A stretch of DNA of 64,000 bases, taken from positions 231,496 to 295,495 of the forward strand of contig JAUJMY010000001.1 of the NCBI GenBank assembly GCA_030446625.1, given 5' to 3'. The notes beneath the pieces were generated by a model. It did no database searches, was not told the DNA's origin, and saw nothing but the letters and a program-made list of their open reading frames with translations. A program made the position numbers and the translations under genes. Shown here piece after piece: positions 55,247 through 64,000 of this stretch. Within the stretch, counting starts at the first letter, position 1; each line of letters starts with the position of its first letter. Source of the DNA: Gaiellaceae bacterium. Lineage in GTDB: Bacteria; Actinomycetota; Thermoleophilia; Gaiellales; Gaiellaceae.

Positions 55247-56946
55247 CGACGATCGAACGTGCGGCGTACCGGCTCGAGGTGCGCGAGAACGGGATGATGG
55301 CGACGCTGTTCTCGGCGCGCGGCCGCGAGCTCGCCGCGCTGCGCCCGCTCGCCGCGCTCGACACGACGGAGGCGGCGGACGAGACGCTCGCGGTCTCCGC
55401 CCCGCGCGTGCTCGACGGCCCGGAGCCCGTGATCGAGATCGAGCGCCGCTCCACCTGCTGGGAGCGCGCGACGGTCGCGCTCGTGTGCGCGGAGCACGCA
55501 GTCGAGGTTCGGACGAGCGTCTCTGGCCGCGGAACGCTGACCGACGTTCACCTGCTCGCTGCGCGGTCCCTGATGGTGCGCACGCCGACGGGCTTCCTCC
55601 CGAGCGGGTCGCGCTTCCGCAAGCTCTTCTCGCCGAACCCGGGTCAGGTGCCGTGGCTGCGGCCGGCGTCCGAGCCGGCGGTCGTCGGCGTCGTCGGGGA
55701 CTCCGAGCCCGGGCGCGGCCACTGGATCTTCACGCCGGCGCCGCTCTACCTCGCCTTCGCGACGGACGACGACGGGTGGGTTGACGTCGGCGTGTCCGCG
55801 CCGGTCGGCGAGCTGAGCTTCGTGCAGCTCGCGTACGTGCCGGCGGAGCAGGGCTTCAGCCTCCGGCTCGCGTACGACGGCCAGACGAGCGTCGACGGGA
55901 CGTTCCACGCGCCCTCGCTCGTTGTGACCCCCGGCGTCGGCGACCCGTTCGCCGGGCTCCGCCGCCATCGCGCTGACCTCGTCGCCCGCGGCGCTGCGCC
56001 CGAGCCCGCCGCTCGCGACGTGCCTGCGTGGTGGCGCGCGCCGATGTTCTGCGGCTGGGGCGCGCAGTGCCACCTCGCCGGCTCGACGCGCGCGGGCATT
56101 GCCGCCGACCACTGCACGCAGCGGAACTACGACGCGTTCCTGGAGCACCTCGACGGCCGGGGGCTCGTGCCGGGGACGGTCGTGATCGACGACAAGTGGC
56201 AGGAGGCGTACGGGACGTGCGTCCCCGATCGGGAGAAGTGGCCGGAGCTCGAGCGCTGGGTCGCGGACCGCCACGAGCGAGGGCAGCGCGTGCTGCTCTG
56301 GTGGAAGGCCTGGGACGCAGAGGGTCTCCCGCCGGAGCTCTGCGTGCGCAACGGCGACGGCGCGCCTGTCGCGCTCGATCCGACGAATCCAGCCGCGCGC
56401 GACGCGCTGCGGCGCGCGGTGACGGCGATGCTCGGTGCCGGCGGCCTCGACGCCGACGGGCTGAAGGTCGACTTCACCGCGCGAACGCCGAGCGGGCAGG
56501 CCCTCTCCAGGCACGGGAGCGGCTGGGGGGTCGCGCTCCTGCACGAGCTGCTGCGCGTCGTCTACGACGCGGCCAAGGAGGCGAAGCCGGACGCGCTCGT
56601 GATCACGCACACGCCGCACCCGAGCTTCGTCGACGTCACCGACATGCTGCGGCTGAACGACATGATCCACGCCGGCGACTGCGATCCGGGCGCGATCGCG
56701 GCGCAGATGCGCTACCGCGCCGACGTCGTCCGCGCCGCCTGTCCGGAGGTTCTGATCGACACGGACGACTGGCCGGTGCCCGACCGCGCGTCGTGGCGCG
56801 AGTACCTCGAGATCAAGCCCGAGCTCGGCGTCCCGGCGCTCTACTACGCGACTCACTTCGACGCGACCGGCGAGCCGCTCGAGGAGCGCGACTACGAGGC
56901 GCTCCGAGTGGTGTGGGCGCGATGGCGTGACCGGCAGCCGCGCTGA
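55243..56946 (+). CDS. GH36-like alpha-galactosidase
   Basis: 567 aa from GTG 55243, overlapping the corrected stop of the MBL gene. Clan GH-D/GH36-like barrel: VIDDKWQEAYGTCVPDREKW, LWWKAWDAEGLPPELC, likely nucleophile Asp in DGLKVDFTART and acid/base Asp in LIDTDDWPVPD, with a beta-sandwich N-terminal domain (1-220). Best described as alpha-galactosidase-like; GH31-type activity cannot be excluded. No signal peptide. Co-transcribed with the MBL gene. Confidence 0.75.
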   Translation: MTTIERAAYRLEVRENGMMATLFSARGRELAALRPLAALDTTEAADETLAVSAPRVLDGPEPVIEIERRSTCWERATVALVCAEHAVEVRTSVSGRGTLTDVHLLAARSLMVRTPTGFLPSGSRFRKLFSPNPGQVPWLRPASEPAVVGVVGDSEPGRGHWIFTPAPLYLAFATDDDGWVDVGVSAPVGELSFVQLAYVPAEQGFSLRLAYDGQTSVDGTFHAPSLVVTPGVGDPFAGLRRHRADLVARGAAPEPAARDVPAWWRAPMFCGWGAQCHLAGSTRAGIAADHCTQRNYDAFLEHLDGRGLVPGTVVIDDKWQEAYGTCVPDREKWPELERWVADRHERGQRVLLWWKAWDAEGLPPELCVRNGDGAPVALDPTNPAARDALRRAVTAMLGAGGLDADGLKVDFTARTPSGQALSRHGSGWGVALLHELLRVVYDAAKEAKPDALVITHTPHPSFVDVTDMLRLNDMIHAGDCDPGAIAAQMRYRADVVRAACPEVLIDTDDWPVPDRASWREYLEIKPELGVPALYYATHFDATGEPLEERDYEALRVVWARWRDRQPR

Positions 56947-57005
56947 CGCGCGGCAACCGCTGCGTGCAGGGTTTTCCGCGCCGCGCCCGGCGCGACGGAT
57001 CTTGC

Positions 57006-57035
57006 TTGACGGCCGTTGCCGCGTTGTGCTTACGT
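57006..57035 (+). promoter_or_regulatory. Promoter of sugar ABC importer operon
   Basis: TTGACG (57006-57011), 18-nt spacer and TTACGT (57030-57035) with an extended TGTGC before it. A leader of about 60 nt ends in GGAGGGAGC directly before the ATG, so this gene, unlike most here, uses a Shine-Dalgarno. Confidence 0.45.
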
Positions 57036-57102
57036 CCCGTCACGTGGCGGTGCGTGCGACCCACCCACGTAGAGCTCTATCAACCGAGGACTTGGAGGGA
57101 GC

Positions 57103-58473
57103 ATGTCGGGTCGTGTGAGGAAGGGTGCGCCGGCGCTCGTCGTCGCCGCACTCTCTGTCGTCGTCGTCGCGAGCATCGCGAGCGCGAAGCCGGCGGCGGA
57201 GCCCGCGTCCGAGGCAGGCGCTGCCCAGCAGAGGACGCTTAACATCTACGGATACGGTCCGGGCGACGACGTCGCCCAGACGCGCACGGCGCACAACCAG
57301 CGCGTGGTGGGGCCGAACGTGGAGATCGAGAACCCGCGCGGCGGGTTCAACACGCAGGCGTTCCTGGCGATGCTCGCGTCCGGGAGCGTGCCGGACGTGA
57401 TGTGGGTGAGCCGTGGTCTGATCGGGAGCCTCGCAGCGCGCGGCGCGTTGCAGCCGCTCACGAGCTGCATCCGGAAAGAGCGGGTCAACCTGAAGCAGTA
57501 CCGTGGGGCGGCGCTGCGGGAGGTGACGTACAAGAACCGGGTCTACGCGCTGCCGGCCTTCACGAACCAGATCACGATCGTCGTGAACGACGACGTGGCC
57601 AGGCAGTCGGGTGTGAACCCGAACAGGTTCAATACGACGAGCTGGCGGAAGCTGCGCCAGTGGAACAAGAAGATGCTGCGCGTCGAGGGCGGTCGCGTCA
57701 CGCGGATCGGGTTCGACCCGAAGATCCCGGAGTTCTTCCCGCTCTGGGTGAAGTGGTTCGGCGCCGAGCTGATCAGCCGGGACGGCCTCAAGGCGAAGCT
57801 GAACAGCCGGCAGGCGATCGCAGCGCTCAGCTACACGTACTCGCTGATCCAGGATCACGGCGGCTGGGACCGCTTCAAGGCGTTCCGCGACACGCACAAC
57901 TGGTTCGGCCGGAACAACCCGATCGTCGCCGACCAGATCGGCGCCACGCCGTTCGAGAGCTTCATCTACAACGTGCTCGCGAACAACTCGCCGAACGAGG
58001 AGCTGACGGCGAGGTTCTTCACCAACCGGCGCGGCGGACCGATCACGCTCTTCGCCGGCAACGGGTGGGCGATCCCGCGCGGGGCCAAGGATCCCGACCT
58101 CGCGTGCAAGTGGATGAAGGCCGACACGTCCGTCGAGGCATGGGTCGCCGCCGCTCGTAACCGGCTGAACCTCCGCCGGCGCCAGGGCGAGGCGTTCACG
58201 GGCCTCTACACGGCGAACAAGCGGGCGGACGTGAAGGTCTTCGAGGACATCTACCAGCCGCTGGGCAAGCGGCAGTTCGACGACGCGGTGAAGCTCCTCG
58301 TGCGGGCGGCGGACTTCGGGTTCGCGCTGCCGCCGTCGCCGGGGAGCGACGAGTTCAGGCAGGCGTACATCGACGCCGTCAACCGCGTTCTGACCGGTCG
58401 GCAGAGCCCGCGCCAGGCGCTGAACCAGGCGCAGAGAGAGGCGCAGGCGGCGATCAACAGGAACAGGCGCTAG
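57103..58473 (+). CDS. Sugar ABC transporter substrate-binding protein
   Basis: 456 aa, ATG with GGAGG 4 nt upstream. Signal peptide about 1-28 (LVVAALSVVVVASIASA, then KPAAEP); no lipobox Cys. Family 1 extracellular solute-binding protein: SGSVPDVMWVSRGLIGSLAA, LPAFTNQITIVVNDDVARQS, TLFAGNGWAIPRGAKDPDLA. First gene of an importer with two permeases and then sugar kinase, isomerase and mannosidase genes. Glycan substrate inferred from neighbours. Confidence 0.88.
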   Translation: MSGRVRKGAPALVVAALSVVVVASIASAKPAAEPASEAGAAQQRTLNIYGYGPGDDVAQTRTAHNQRVVGPNVEIENPRGGFNTQAFLAMLASGSVPDVMWVSRGLIGSLAARGALQPLTSCIRKERVNLKQYRGAALREVTYKNRVYALPAFTNQITIVVNDDVARQSGVNPNRFNTTSWRKLRQWNKKMLRVEGGRVTRIGFDPKIPEFFPLWVKWFGAELISRDGLKAKLNSRQAIAALSYTYSLIQDHGGWDRFKAFRDTHNWFGRNNPIVADQIGATPFESFIYNVLANNSPNEELTARFFTNRRGGPITLFAGNGWAIPRGAKDPDLACKWMKADTSVEAWVAAARNRLNLRRRQGEAFTGLYTANKRADVKVFEDIYQPLGKRQFDDAVKLLVRAADFGFALPPSPGSDEFRQAYIDAVNRVLTGRQSPRQALNQAQREAQAAINRNRR

Positions 58474-58506
58474 GCCGCAGCCGGTTGGCCAGCGCCGCCA
58501 GCACCG

Positions 58507-58540
58507 CAGCCCCGGGACCTCGGATGAGGTCCCGGGGCTG
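58507..58540 (+). terminator. 15-bp intercistronic hairpin with ATG in its loop
   Basis: Perfect stem CAGCCCCGGGACCTC / GAGGTCCCGGGGCTG with a 4-nt GGAT loop, 34 nt after the binding-protein stop. The ATG of the permease (58524) falls at the loop edge. No T-run. It could attenuate transcription and hide the permease start codon. Confidence 0.65.
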
Positions 58541-59465
58541 GCTCTCCGGTTTTCGGAAGCCGGAGACGTGGTTCGCGTACGGGTTCATCTTCCCGTGGCT
58601 CTTCGGGTTCATCGCCCTCACCGCCGGCCCGATGGTCGCGAGCTTCTACTTCTCGCTGACGAACTACAGCGTCGAGCAGATCGCGGGCCTCGAGAAGACG
58701 TCGTACGTCGGCGCGAAGAACTACCGGCAGCTCCTCGAGGACGAGAAGATCACGCTCGCCCTCGAGAACACGTTCATCTACACCGTGATGATGGTCCCCG
58801 CCACGATCATCGTCGCGCTGACGCTGGCGATGATCTTGCTCCGGGTCGGCCGCGCGGGTGACTTCTTCCGCACGGTCTTCTACCTCCCGCAGATCACCCC
58901 GCCCGTCGCCGTCGGGATCCTCCTCCTCGTCCTCTTCAACGGACAGCAGGGGATCGTCAACCGGGGTCTCGAGCTGATCGGAATTCCCGGCCCCTTCTGG
59001 ACGACGGACCCCGAGTGGATCAAGCCGAGCCTCGTGATCATGAGCGTCTGGGCTGTCGGCGGAACGATGGTGATCTACCTCGCAGCGCTCCGCGGCGTGC
59101 CGCAGCAGCTCTACGAGGCCGCGGCGATGGACGGCGCGCCTGCGTGGCGCCGCTTCAAGGACGTGACGCTGCCGATGATCAGCCCGTCCCTCTTCTTCAC
59201 CTTCATCATCCTCACGATCGCGGGCCTGAACACCTTCACCGAGGTCTACACCGCGTACTTCGGCACCGGGTCCGCAGGCGCCGAGTCGCCGGAGGCGGCG
59301 CTGATGTACGCGATCTACCTGTTCCGCCAGGCGTTCGAGTTCTTCAACATGGGCTACGCCTCCGCGATGGCGTGGCTCCTGTTCGTGATCGTGATGACCG
59401 TGACGCTCGTCCAGATCGTCGTGAGCCGCCGCTTCGTCTTCTACCAGGGGTCGGCGCGAGAATGA
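58524..59465 (+). CDS. Sugar ABC transporter permease (UgpA/MalF-like)
   Basis: 313 aa from ATG 58524 (RSRGWLSGFRKPETWFAYGF); a TTG at 58485 would add 13 residues. Six hydrophobic segments; EAA loop EAAAMDGAPAWRRFKDVTLP contacts the ATPase. Its stop overlaps the next permease (ATGA). Confidence 0.88.
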   Translation: MRSRGWLSGFRKPETWFAYGFIFPWLFGFIALTAGPMVASFYFSLTNYSVEQIAGLEKTSYVGAKNYRQLLEDEKITLALENTFIYTVMMVPATIIVALTLAMILLRVGRAGDFFRTVFYLPQITPPVAVGILLLVLFNGQQGIVNRGLELIGIPGPFWTTDPEWIKPSLVIMSVWAVGGTMVIYLAALRGVPQQLYEAAAMDGAPAWRRFKDVTLPMISPSLFFTFIILTIAGLNTFTEVYTAYFGTGSAGAESPEAALMYAIYLFRQAFEFFNMGYASAMAWLLFVIVMTVTLVQIVVSRRFVFYQGSARE

Positions 59466-60397
59466 CCGCGGGCGCACCGAGCAACCTCGGCCCGACCGGC
59501 ACCGGCACCGCGACCGCGCGGCTGCCGCAGATCCTGCCGAGGACCGCGCGGCGGCGGCGCGTCCCGCTCGGGAACTTCAAGCGGGCGATCTTCATGGCCG
59601 CAGTGCTCCTGCTGTCGGTCCTCTTCATCTATCCGTTCCTGTGGCTGATCAGCGCGTCGCTGAAGCCGAAGACGGACGTCTTCGACAACCGGCTGATCCC
59701 GAACGAGTTCGCGTGGAACTACGACGACCTCCTGGACATCGCGCCGGTCGCGACGTGGTTCATGAACAGCGTCTGGATCGGCGTCGTCGGCGCCCTGCTG
59801 ACGACGCTCTCGAGCGCGCTCGTCGCTTTCGCGTTCGCGTACTTCCGCTTCCCCGGGCGGAATCTCCTCTTCGGGCTCGTGCTCGCCACGATGATGCTCC
59901 CCGGCGCGGTCACGATGATCCCGTCGTACCTGATCTGGAACGAACTCGGGCTCGTGAACACGCAGTACCCGCTCTGGGTCCCGAACCTCTTCGGGAGCGC
60001 CTTCTACATCTTCCTCCTGCGCCAGTTCTTCATGGCGATCCCGCGCGACCTCTTCGAGGCGGCGCGCATCGACGGCGACAACTACCTGACCATGTTCTGG
60101 CGCATCGCGATGCCCCTCGCGAAGCCGGCGCTGATCGTGACGTTCGTGTTCGAGATCCAGGCCAAGTGGTTCGACCTCATGACGCCGCTCATCTACCTCC
60201 GTGACGCCGCGCTCTTCACGCTCCCGCTCGGCCTGAAGACGGTCCTCGACCAGTTCGGGACCGGCGGCGGCGGCCAGGCGGACTGGCAGATCATCATGGC
60301 CGGTACCGTGGTCACGGTCGTCCCGATGATCATCATCTTCGCCTTCTTCCAGCGCGCCTTCCTCGAGGGCATCGCCACTCAAGGGCGCAAGGGCTAG
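59462..60397 (+). CDS. Sugar ABC transporter permease (UgpE/MalG-like)
   Basis: 311 aa, ATG overlapping the previous stop. A cytoplasmic N-terminal extension of about 45 residues, then six hydrophobic segments; EAA loop EAARIDGDNYLTMFWRIAMP. Forms the translocation pore with the preceding permease. Confidence 0.9.
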   Translation: MTAGAPSNLGPTGTGTATARLPQILPRTARRRRVPLGNFKRAIFMAAVLLLSVLFIYPFLWLISASLKPKTDVFDNRLIPNEFAWNYDDLLDIAPVATWFMNSVWIGVVGALLTTLSSALVAFAFAYFRFPGRNLLFGLVLATMMLPGAVTMIPSYLIWNELGLVNTQYPLWVPNLFGSAFYIFLLRQFFMAIPRDLFEAARIDGDNYLTMFWRIAMPLAKPALIVTFVFEIQAKWFDLMTPLIYLRDAALFTLPLGLKTVLDQFGTGGGGQADWQIIMAGTVVTVVPMIIIFAFFQRAFLEGIATQGRKG

Positions 60398-60402
60398 CGG
60401 AC

Positions 60403-61389
60403 GTGCCCGCGGCGGGCGCGGCCCTCGCCGTCGCGGCCGGCGGCCCCGGCACCGCGGGCGTCCGCGCGGTGCTCGGGCTCGACGTCGGCGGAACGAAGAT
60501 CGCGGCCGGCGTCGTCGATCGATCGGGCGACGTCCGTTCCTTCGTCGTCGAGCCGACGCGCGCGGGCGGCGCGCGCGGCGAGGACCTGGAGCGGCTCTTC
60601 GAGCTGGGCCGTCGCGCCGTCGCGGAAGCCGGTCTCGCATTGGACGGCCTCGCCGGCGTCGGGATCGGGTGCGGCGGGCCGCTCGACGCCACGCGCGGCG
60701 TCGTGAGTCCCGCCCACCTGCCGGAATGGCGGGAGGTGCCGCTCGTGGCGCTGGCGGAGAAGGCGTACAAGAAGCCGGTGGAGCTGGACAACGACGCGAC
60801 CGCGGCCGCAGCCGGCGAGCACCGCGTCGGCGCCGGCGTCGGCACGAGTGACATGGTCTACCTCACGATCTCGACCGGCGTTGGCGGCGGCGTCGTCGTA
60901 GGCGGCCGGCTGCACCGCGGCGCGACGGGGAACGCCGGCGAGCTCGGCCACATCACCGTCGACTGGCGCGGGCGCGAGTGCCGGGGGTGCGGTCGCCGCG
61001 GTTGCCTGGAAGCGTACGCTTCGGGCACGTCGATCGTGGAGCGCGCACGCGAAGCCGATCTCGAGGTCGCGAGCGCGACCGACGTCGCTGCCGCCGCCGG
61101 CAGGGGTGACGCGACCGCGCGCGCGGTGTGGGACGAGACGGTTGAGGCGCTCGCGGCCGGGGTGACGTCGATCGTCAACGCGTTCGAACCCGAGGTCGTC
61201 GTCCTCGGCGGCGGCGTCACGCGCGCGGGCGAGCACCTGTTCGCCCCCGTTTTCGAGCGCGTCCACGCCGAGGCGATGACCGAGGCGGGACGTGCCGTCC
61301 GCATCGTGCCCGCAGCGCTCGGCGAGCGTGTGGGAGTCGTCGGCGCAGCGGCGATCGTGTTCGAGCGCGAGGCCGCCGCGCATGCGTGA
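60403..61389 (+). CDS. ROK-family sugar kinase
   Basis: 328 aa, GTG. ATP-binding LGLDVGGTKIAAGVVD; sugar-site ELGHITVDW; zinc motif CRGCGRRGCLEAYASG with the four-ligand arrangement of glucokinase-like ROK proteins. Phosphorylates glucose, mannose, GlcNAc or ManNAc; with GH38 and NagA, mannose or GlcNAc are attractive candidates. The first 20 residues (Ala/Gly-rich) precede the conserved fold, so a later start is possible. Overlaps the SIS gene by 8 bp. Confidence 0.88.
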   Translation: MPAAGAALAVAAGGPGTAGVRAVLGLDVGGTKIAAGVVDRSGDVRSFVVEPTRAGGARGEDLERLFELGRRAVAEAGLALDGLAGVGIGCGGPLDATRGVVSPAHLPEWREVPLVALAEKAYKKPVELDNDATAAAAGEHRVGAGVGTSDMVYLTISTGVGGGVVVGGRLHRGATGNAGELGHITVDWRGRECRGCGRRGCLEAYASGTSIVERAREADLEVASATDVAAAAGRGDATARAVWDETVEALAAGVTSIVNAFEPEVVVLGGGVTRAGEHLFAPVFERVHAEAMTEAGRAVRIVPAALGERVGVVGAAAIVFEREAAAHA

Positions 61390-61951
61390 GGAGGGCGCCG
61401 CGGCTCTCGCGGAGCACGTCGCCCTCGCCGGGCGCGTTGAGGAGCTCCTGCCCGAGCTCGATGCCGTCGCGGACCGCCTGATCCGCCTCTATGAGTCGGA
61501 CGGCCGGATCTACACGTTCGGGAACGGCGGCAGCGCGGCCGACGCGCAGCACTTCGCCGAGGAGCTCGTCGGCCGCTTCCAGCGCGAGCGGCGCCCGCTG
61601 CCCGCGCAGTCCCTGGCGGTCGACGCGTCCGCGGTCACGTGCATCGCCAACGACTTCTCGTTCGACGAGATTTTCGAGCGGCAGGTTCACGCGTTCGTCC
61701 GGAGCGGCGACGTTGCGATCGGGTTCACGACGAGCGGACGCTCGCCGAACGTCGTCAAGGGGCTCGCGGCGGCGACCGAGGTCGGCGCGACGACCGTGCT
61801 CTTCGGCGGCGGCGACGGCAACCCCGCTGCCGCCCACGCCGACCACGCGCTCGTCGTGCCCTCGCACTCGGCGGCGCGCGTCCAGGAGATGCACGTGCTG
61901 CTTCTCCACCTGTTGCTCGACGCCGTCGACGCGTGGGCGGCCGGCGAATGA
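61382..61951 (+). CDS. SIS-domain sugar isomerase (GmhA-like)
   Basis: 189 aa, ATG. Single SIS domain: IYTFGNGGSAADAQHFAEEL, IGFTTSGRSPNVVKGLAAA and MHVLLLHLLLDAVD, typical of phosphoheptose isomerase (GmhA) and related hexosamine-phosphate isomerases. In this operon it more likely handles an imported sugar phosphate than heptose synthesis. Overlaps both neighbours (ATGA to the mannosidase). Confidence 0.85.
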   Translation: MREEGAAALAEHVALAGRVEELLPELDAVADRLIRLYESDGRIYTFGNGGSAADAQHFAEELVGRFQRERRPLPAQSLAVDASAVTCIANDFSFDEIFERQVHAFVRSGDVAIGFTTSGRSPNVVKGLAAATEVGATTVLFGGGDGNPAAAHADHALVVPSHSAARVQEMHVLLLHLLLDAVDAWAAGE

Positions 61952-64000
61952 GCGCGCACCCGAAGCGACGGACGTTCCACATGATCGGCAACGCCCATAT
62001 CGACCCCGTCTGGCTGTGGCAGTGGCCGGAGGGCTACCAGGAGGTGCGCGCGACCTTCCAGTCGGCGATCGACCGGATGGAGGAGTACCCCGACTTCGTC
62101 TTTACGTGCGACTCCTCCGTCTTCTTCGAGTGGGTGGAGGAGAGTGACGCGGAGCTGTTCGAGCGCATTTGCGCGCGAATCGCCGAAGGTCGGTGGCAGG
62201 TCGTGGGCGGCTGGTGGGTCGAGCCCGACTGCAACATCCCGTCCGGCGAGTCGTTCGTGCGGCAGGCGCTCTACGGGCAGCGCTACCTGCACGAGCGCTT
62301 CGGGATCACGGCGACGACGGGGGCGAACATCGACTCGTTCGGCCACAACGCGTCGATCCCGCAGATCCTGCGCAAGAGTGGGATGGACACGTACGTCTTC
62401 CTGCGCCCGGGTCCGAGGGAGAAGGAGCTCGAGAGCCCGCTCTTCTGGTGGGAGGCGCCGGACGGCTCGCGTGTGCTCGCCTACCGCATCCCGCACGAGT
62501 ACTGCGCGCCCAAGGAGGACCTGGGCGAGCACGTCGAGAAGGCGATCGCCTCGCTGCCGCCGGAGCGCGACGAGCTGGCCGTCTTCTACGGCGTCGGCAA
62601 CCACGGCGGCGGCCCCACGAGGGCGAACCTCGAGTCGATCGCGGAGCTGAACGGGCGCGCCGGGCCGCGCCTCGAGCTGAGCTCGCTGCGCCGGTTCTTC
62701 GACGCTGTCCTCGCCGACGGCGACGTCCCCACGCTCGCGGGCGAGCTCCAGCACCACAGCCCCGGCTGTTACACGACGCACTCGGGCGTCAAGCAGTGGA
62801 ACCGGCGCGCGGAGAACCTCCTTCAGCGCGCGGAGAAGTGGTGCGCGATCGCCGACGTGCTCGGCGCGGCGCAGTACCCGCTCGAAGAGCTGACGAAAGC
62901 GTGGAAGCTGCTGCTCTTCAACCAGTTCCACGACACGATCGCCGGGACGTCGATCGAGCCGGCGTACGAGGACGCCCGCGACCAGCTCGGGCACGCGTCG
63001 TCGCTCGCGTCGCTCGCGTTCAACCGCGCCGTACAGTCGATCGCGCGGCAGATCGACGTCGAGCCCGAGGAGGACATGCGGCCCGTAGTCGTCTTCAACC
63101 CGCACCCGTGGCGGCTGAGGACTGACGTCGAGCTCGAGTACACATGGCTGCGGACGCAGGGGCACCACGTCGTCGACGACGCGGGTGAGAACGTGCCGAT
63201 GCAGATGACGCGCCCCCTGACGACGATGAGCAGCTTGCGCGGTCGGCTCGTCTTCCCCGTCGACGTTCCGCCGCTCGGCTACCGCGTCTACCGCGTCCGC
63301 CGGGGCGTCGTCCAGGGCGAGCCGCTCGCGGCGACGGAGGCGACGCTCGAGAACGAGCACCTGCTGCTCGAGCTCGATCCCGCGACAGGGCGAATGGCCC
63401 GCCTCGTCCTCAAGGCGACCGGGGTCGATCTCGCCGCGCCTGACAAGCCCCACGCCGTCGTCGTCGACGACGTCTCCGACACGTGGGGGCACGACGTCCG
63501 CCGCTACGACGCCGAGGTCGGCGAGTTCGAATGCACGCGGGTGCGGCTGCTGGAGACGGGGCCCGTCCGCTCGATGCTCCGCGTGGAGAGCCGGTTCGGC
63601 TCGTCGACGCTGCGCGAGGACTACGTCCTCAGCGCCGACGCGGGCCACGTCGACGTGCACGTCGCGCTCGACTGGCACGAGCAGCTGAAGCTGCTCAAGC
63701 TGCGCTACCCGACGAACGTTGCGGCGGAGCGCGCGACGTACGAGATCCCCTACGCGCACCTCGACCGCGCGGCGAACGGCGACGAGGAGCCGGGGCAGTC
63801 GTGGGCGGACGTGTCCGCGGACGGGCGCGGCCTCACCGTCTTGAACGACGCGAAGTACGGGTACGACGCGCGGGGCGGAGACATCGGGATCAGCGCCGTC
63901 CGCAGCCCCGTCTGGGCGTGGCACAGCCCGCGGGAGCTCGAGCCCGAAGGCGACTTCGAATACATGGACCAGGGCCGGCAGCAGTTCCGGATCCGCCTCG
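61948..64000 (+). CDS. GH38 alpha-mannosidase, short N-terminus, partial at right edge
   Basis: ATG overlapping the SIS stop; 684 codons are in the window with no stop. Metal ligands His17 and Asp19 (IGNAHIDPVWLWQW), nucleophile Asp129 (NIDSFGHNASIPQI), a GNHGGGPTRANLE loop and HHSPGCYTTHSGVKQWNRRA. Unlike the other GH38, it begins directly at the catalytic domain. The C-terminal domain (WHEQLKLLKLRYPTNVAAER) is incomplete. Last visible gene of the importer operon. Confidence 0.9.
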   Translation, partial: MSAHPKRRTFHMIGNAHIDPVWLWQWPEGYQEVRATFQSAIDRMEEYPDFVFTCDSSVFFEWVEESDAELFERICARIAEGRWQVVGGWWVEPDCNIPSGESFVRQALYGQRYLHERFGITATTGANIDSFGHNASIPQILRKSGMDTYVFLRPGPREKELESPLFWWEAPDGSRVLAYRIPHEYCAPKEDLGEHVEKAIASLPPERDELAVFYGVGNHGGGPTRANLESIAELNGRAGPRLELSSLRRFFDAVLADGDVPTLAGELQHHSPGCYTTHSGVKQWNRRAENLLQRAEKWCAIADVLGAAQYPLEELTKAWKLLLFNQFHDTIAGTSIEPAYEDARDQLGHASSLASLAFNRAVQSIARQIDVEPEEDMRPVVVFNPHPWRLRTDVELEYTWLRTQGHHVVDDAGENVPMQMTRPLTTMSSLRGRLVFPVDVPPLGYRVYRVRRGVVQGEPLAATEATLENEHLLLELDPATGRMARLVLKATGVDLAAPDKPHAVVVDDVSDTWGHDVRRYDAEVGEFECTRVRLLETGPVRSMLRVESRFGSSTLREDYVLSADAGHVDVHVALDWHEQLKLLKLRYPTNVAAERATYEIPYAHLDRAANGDEEPGQSWADVSADGRGLTVLNDAKYGYDARGGDIGISAVRSPVWAWHSPRELEPEGDFEYMDQGRQQFRIRL

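Overview
The window is about 70% G+C bacterial DNA from an actinomycete, most likely class Thermoleophilia (Gaiellales/Solirubrobacterales type). The signs are GTG and ATG starts, 4-base start/stop overlaps (ATGA, GTGA), and TANNNT -10 boxes 6-8 nt upstream of start codons with no Shine-Dalgarno (leaderless transcription). The DUF58 / SpoIIM / RDD block at the left edge matches the order of the mycobacterial moxR2-Rv3693-Rv3694c-Rv3695 locus. The lineage call is an inference; no rRNA or marker gene is present.

Region 1 (1-27 kb) is chromosomal core and accessory material. It holds an envelope block (DUF58, SpoIIM, two RDD proteins, a CBS-containing site-2 protease, a lipoprotein HtrA protease, a one-TM protein with a charged repetitive tail, a TPM-domain protein and a 57-aa membrane protein not previously delimited). 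Next is a polar amino-acid ABC importer with a frameshifted SelA/DgaE-like PLP enzyme. Then come a double-AAA ATPase, an ABC-2 exporter, a secreted coiled-coil protein, an AfsR/SARP-type regulator, a GH1-like protein, an alpha/beta hydrolase, a methyltransferase, an MFS gene broken by an amber codon, and a TPR-adenylate cyclase.

Region 2 (about 27.3-34 kb) looks like a decayed genomic island. It lies between an intact tRNA-Arg(CCT) (33510-33581) and an imperfect copy of that tRNA's 3' end (27296-27333). It contains an IS481-type element with recognisable inverted repeats and a twice-frameshifted transposase, several small genes each broken by a single-base shift, a VOC protein, a HAD phosphatase, a phosphoribosyltransferase and a methyltransferase. 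A second, truncated tRNA-Arg 5' end lies at 33950-33987.

Region 3 (34-64 kb) is a carbohydrate-catabolism cluster. It has NagA, an aldehyde dehydrogenase, a heterodimeric ABC exporter with one degenerate ATP site, a xylulokinase, a TIM-barrel sugar isomerase/epimerase, a choline-sulfatase-like sulfatase, a VapBC module, a GH13 alpha-glucosidase, a tartrate/isopropylmalate-type dehydrogenase, a PfkB kinase and a GH38 alpha-mannosidase. These are followed by an MsmK/UgpC ATPase, a tandem metallo-beta-lactamase protein, a GH36-like galactosidase, a sugar ABC importer (binding protein plus two permeases), a ROK kinase, a GmhA-like SIS isomerase and a second, different GH38 mannosidase running off the right edge. 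Two mannosidases, an alpha-galactosidase-like enzyme, NagA, sugar kinases and one importer suggest uptake and breakdown of a mannose/galactose/GlcNAc-containing glycan or its fragments; this pathway is inferred.

Recurring themes are divergent genes whose start codons touch or overlap, stable hairpins between the solute-binding protein and first permease gene in both importers, and many single-base frameshifts. The frameshifts could be real decay or assembly error and should be checked against reads.
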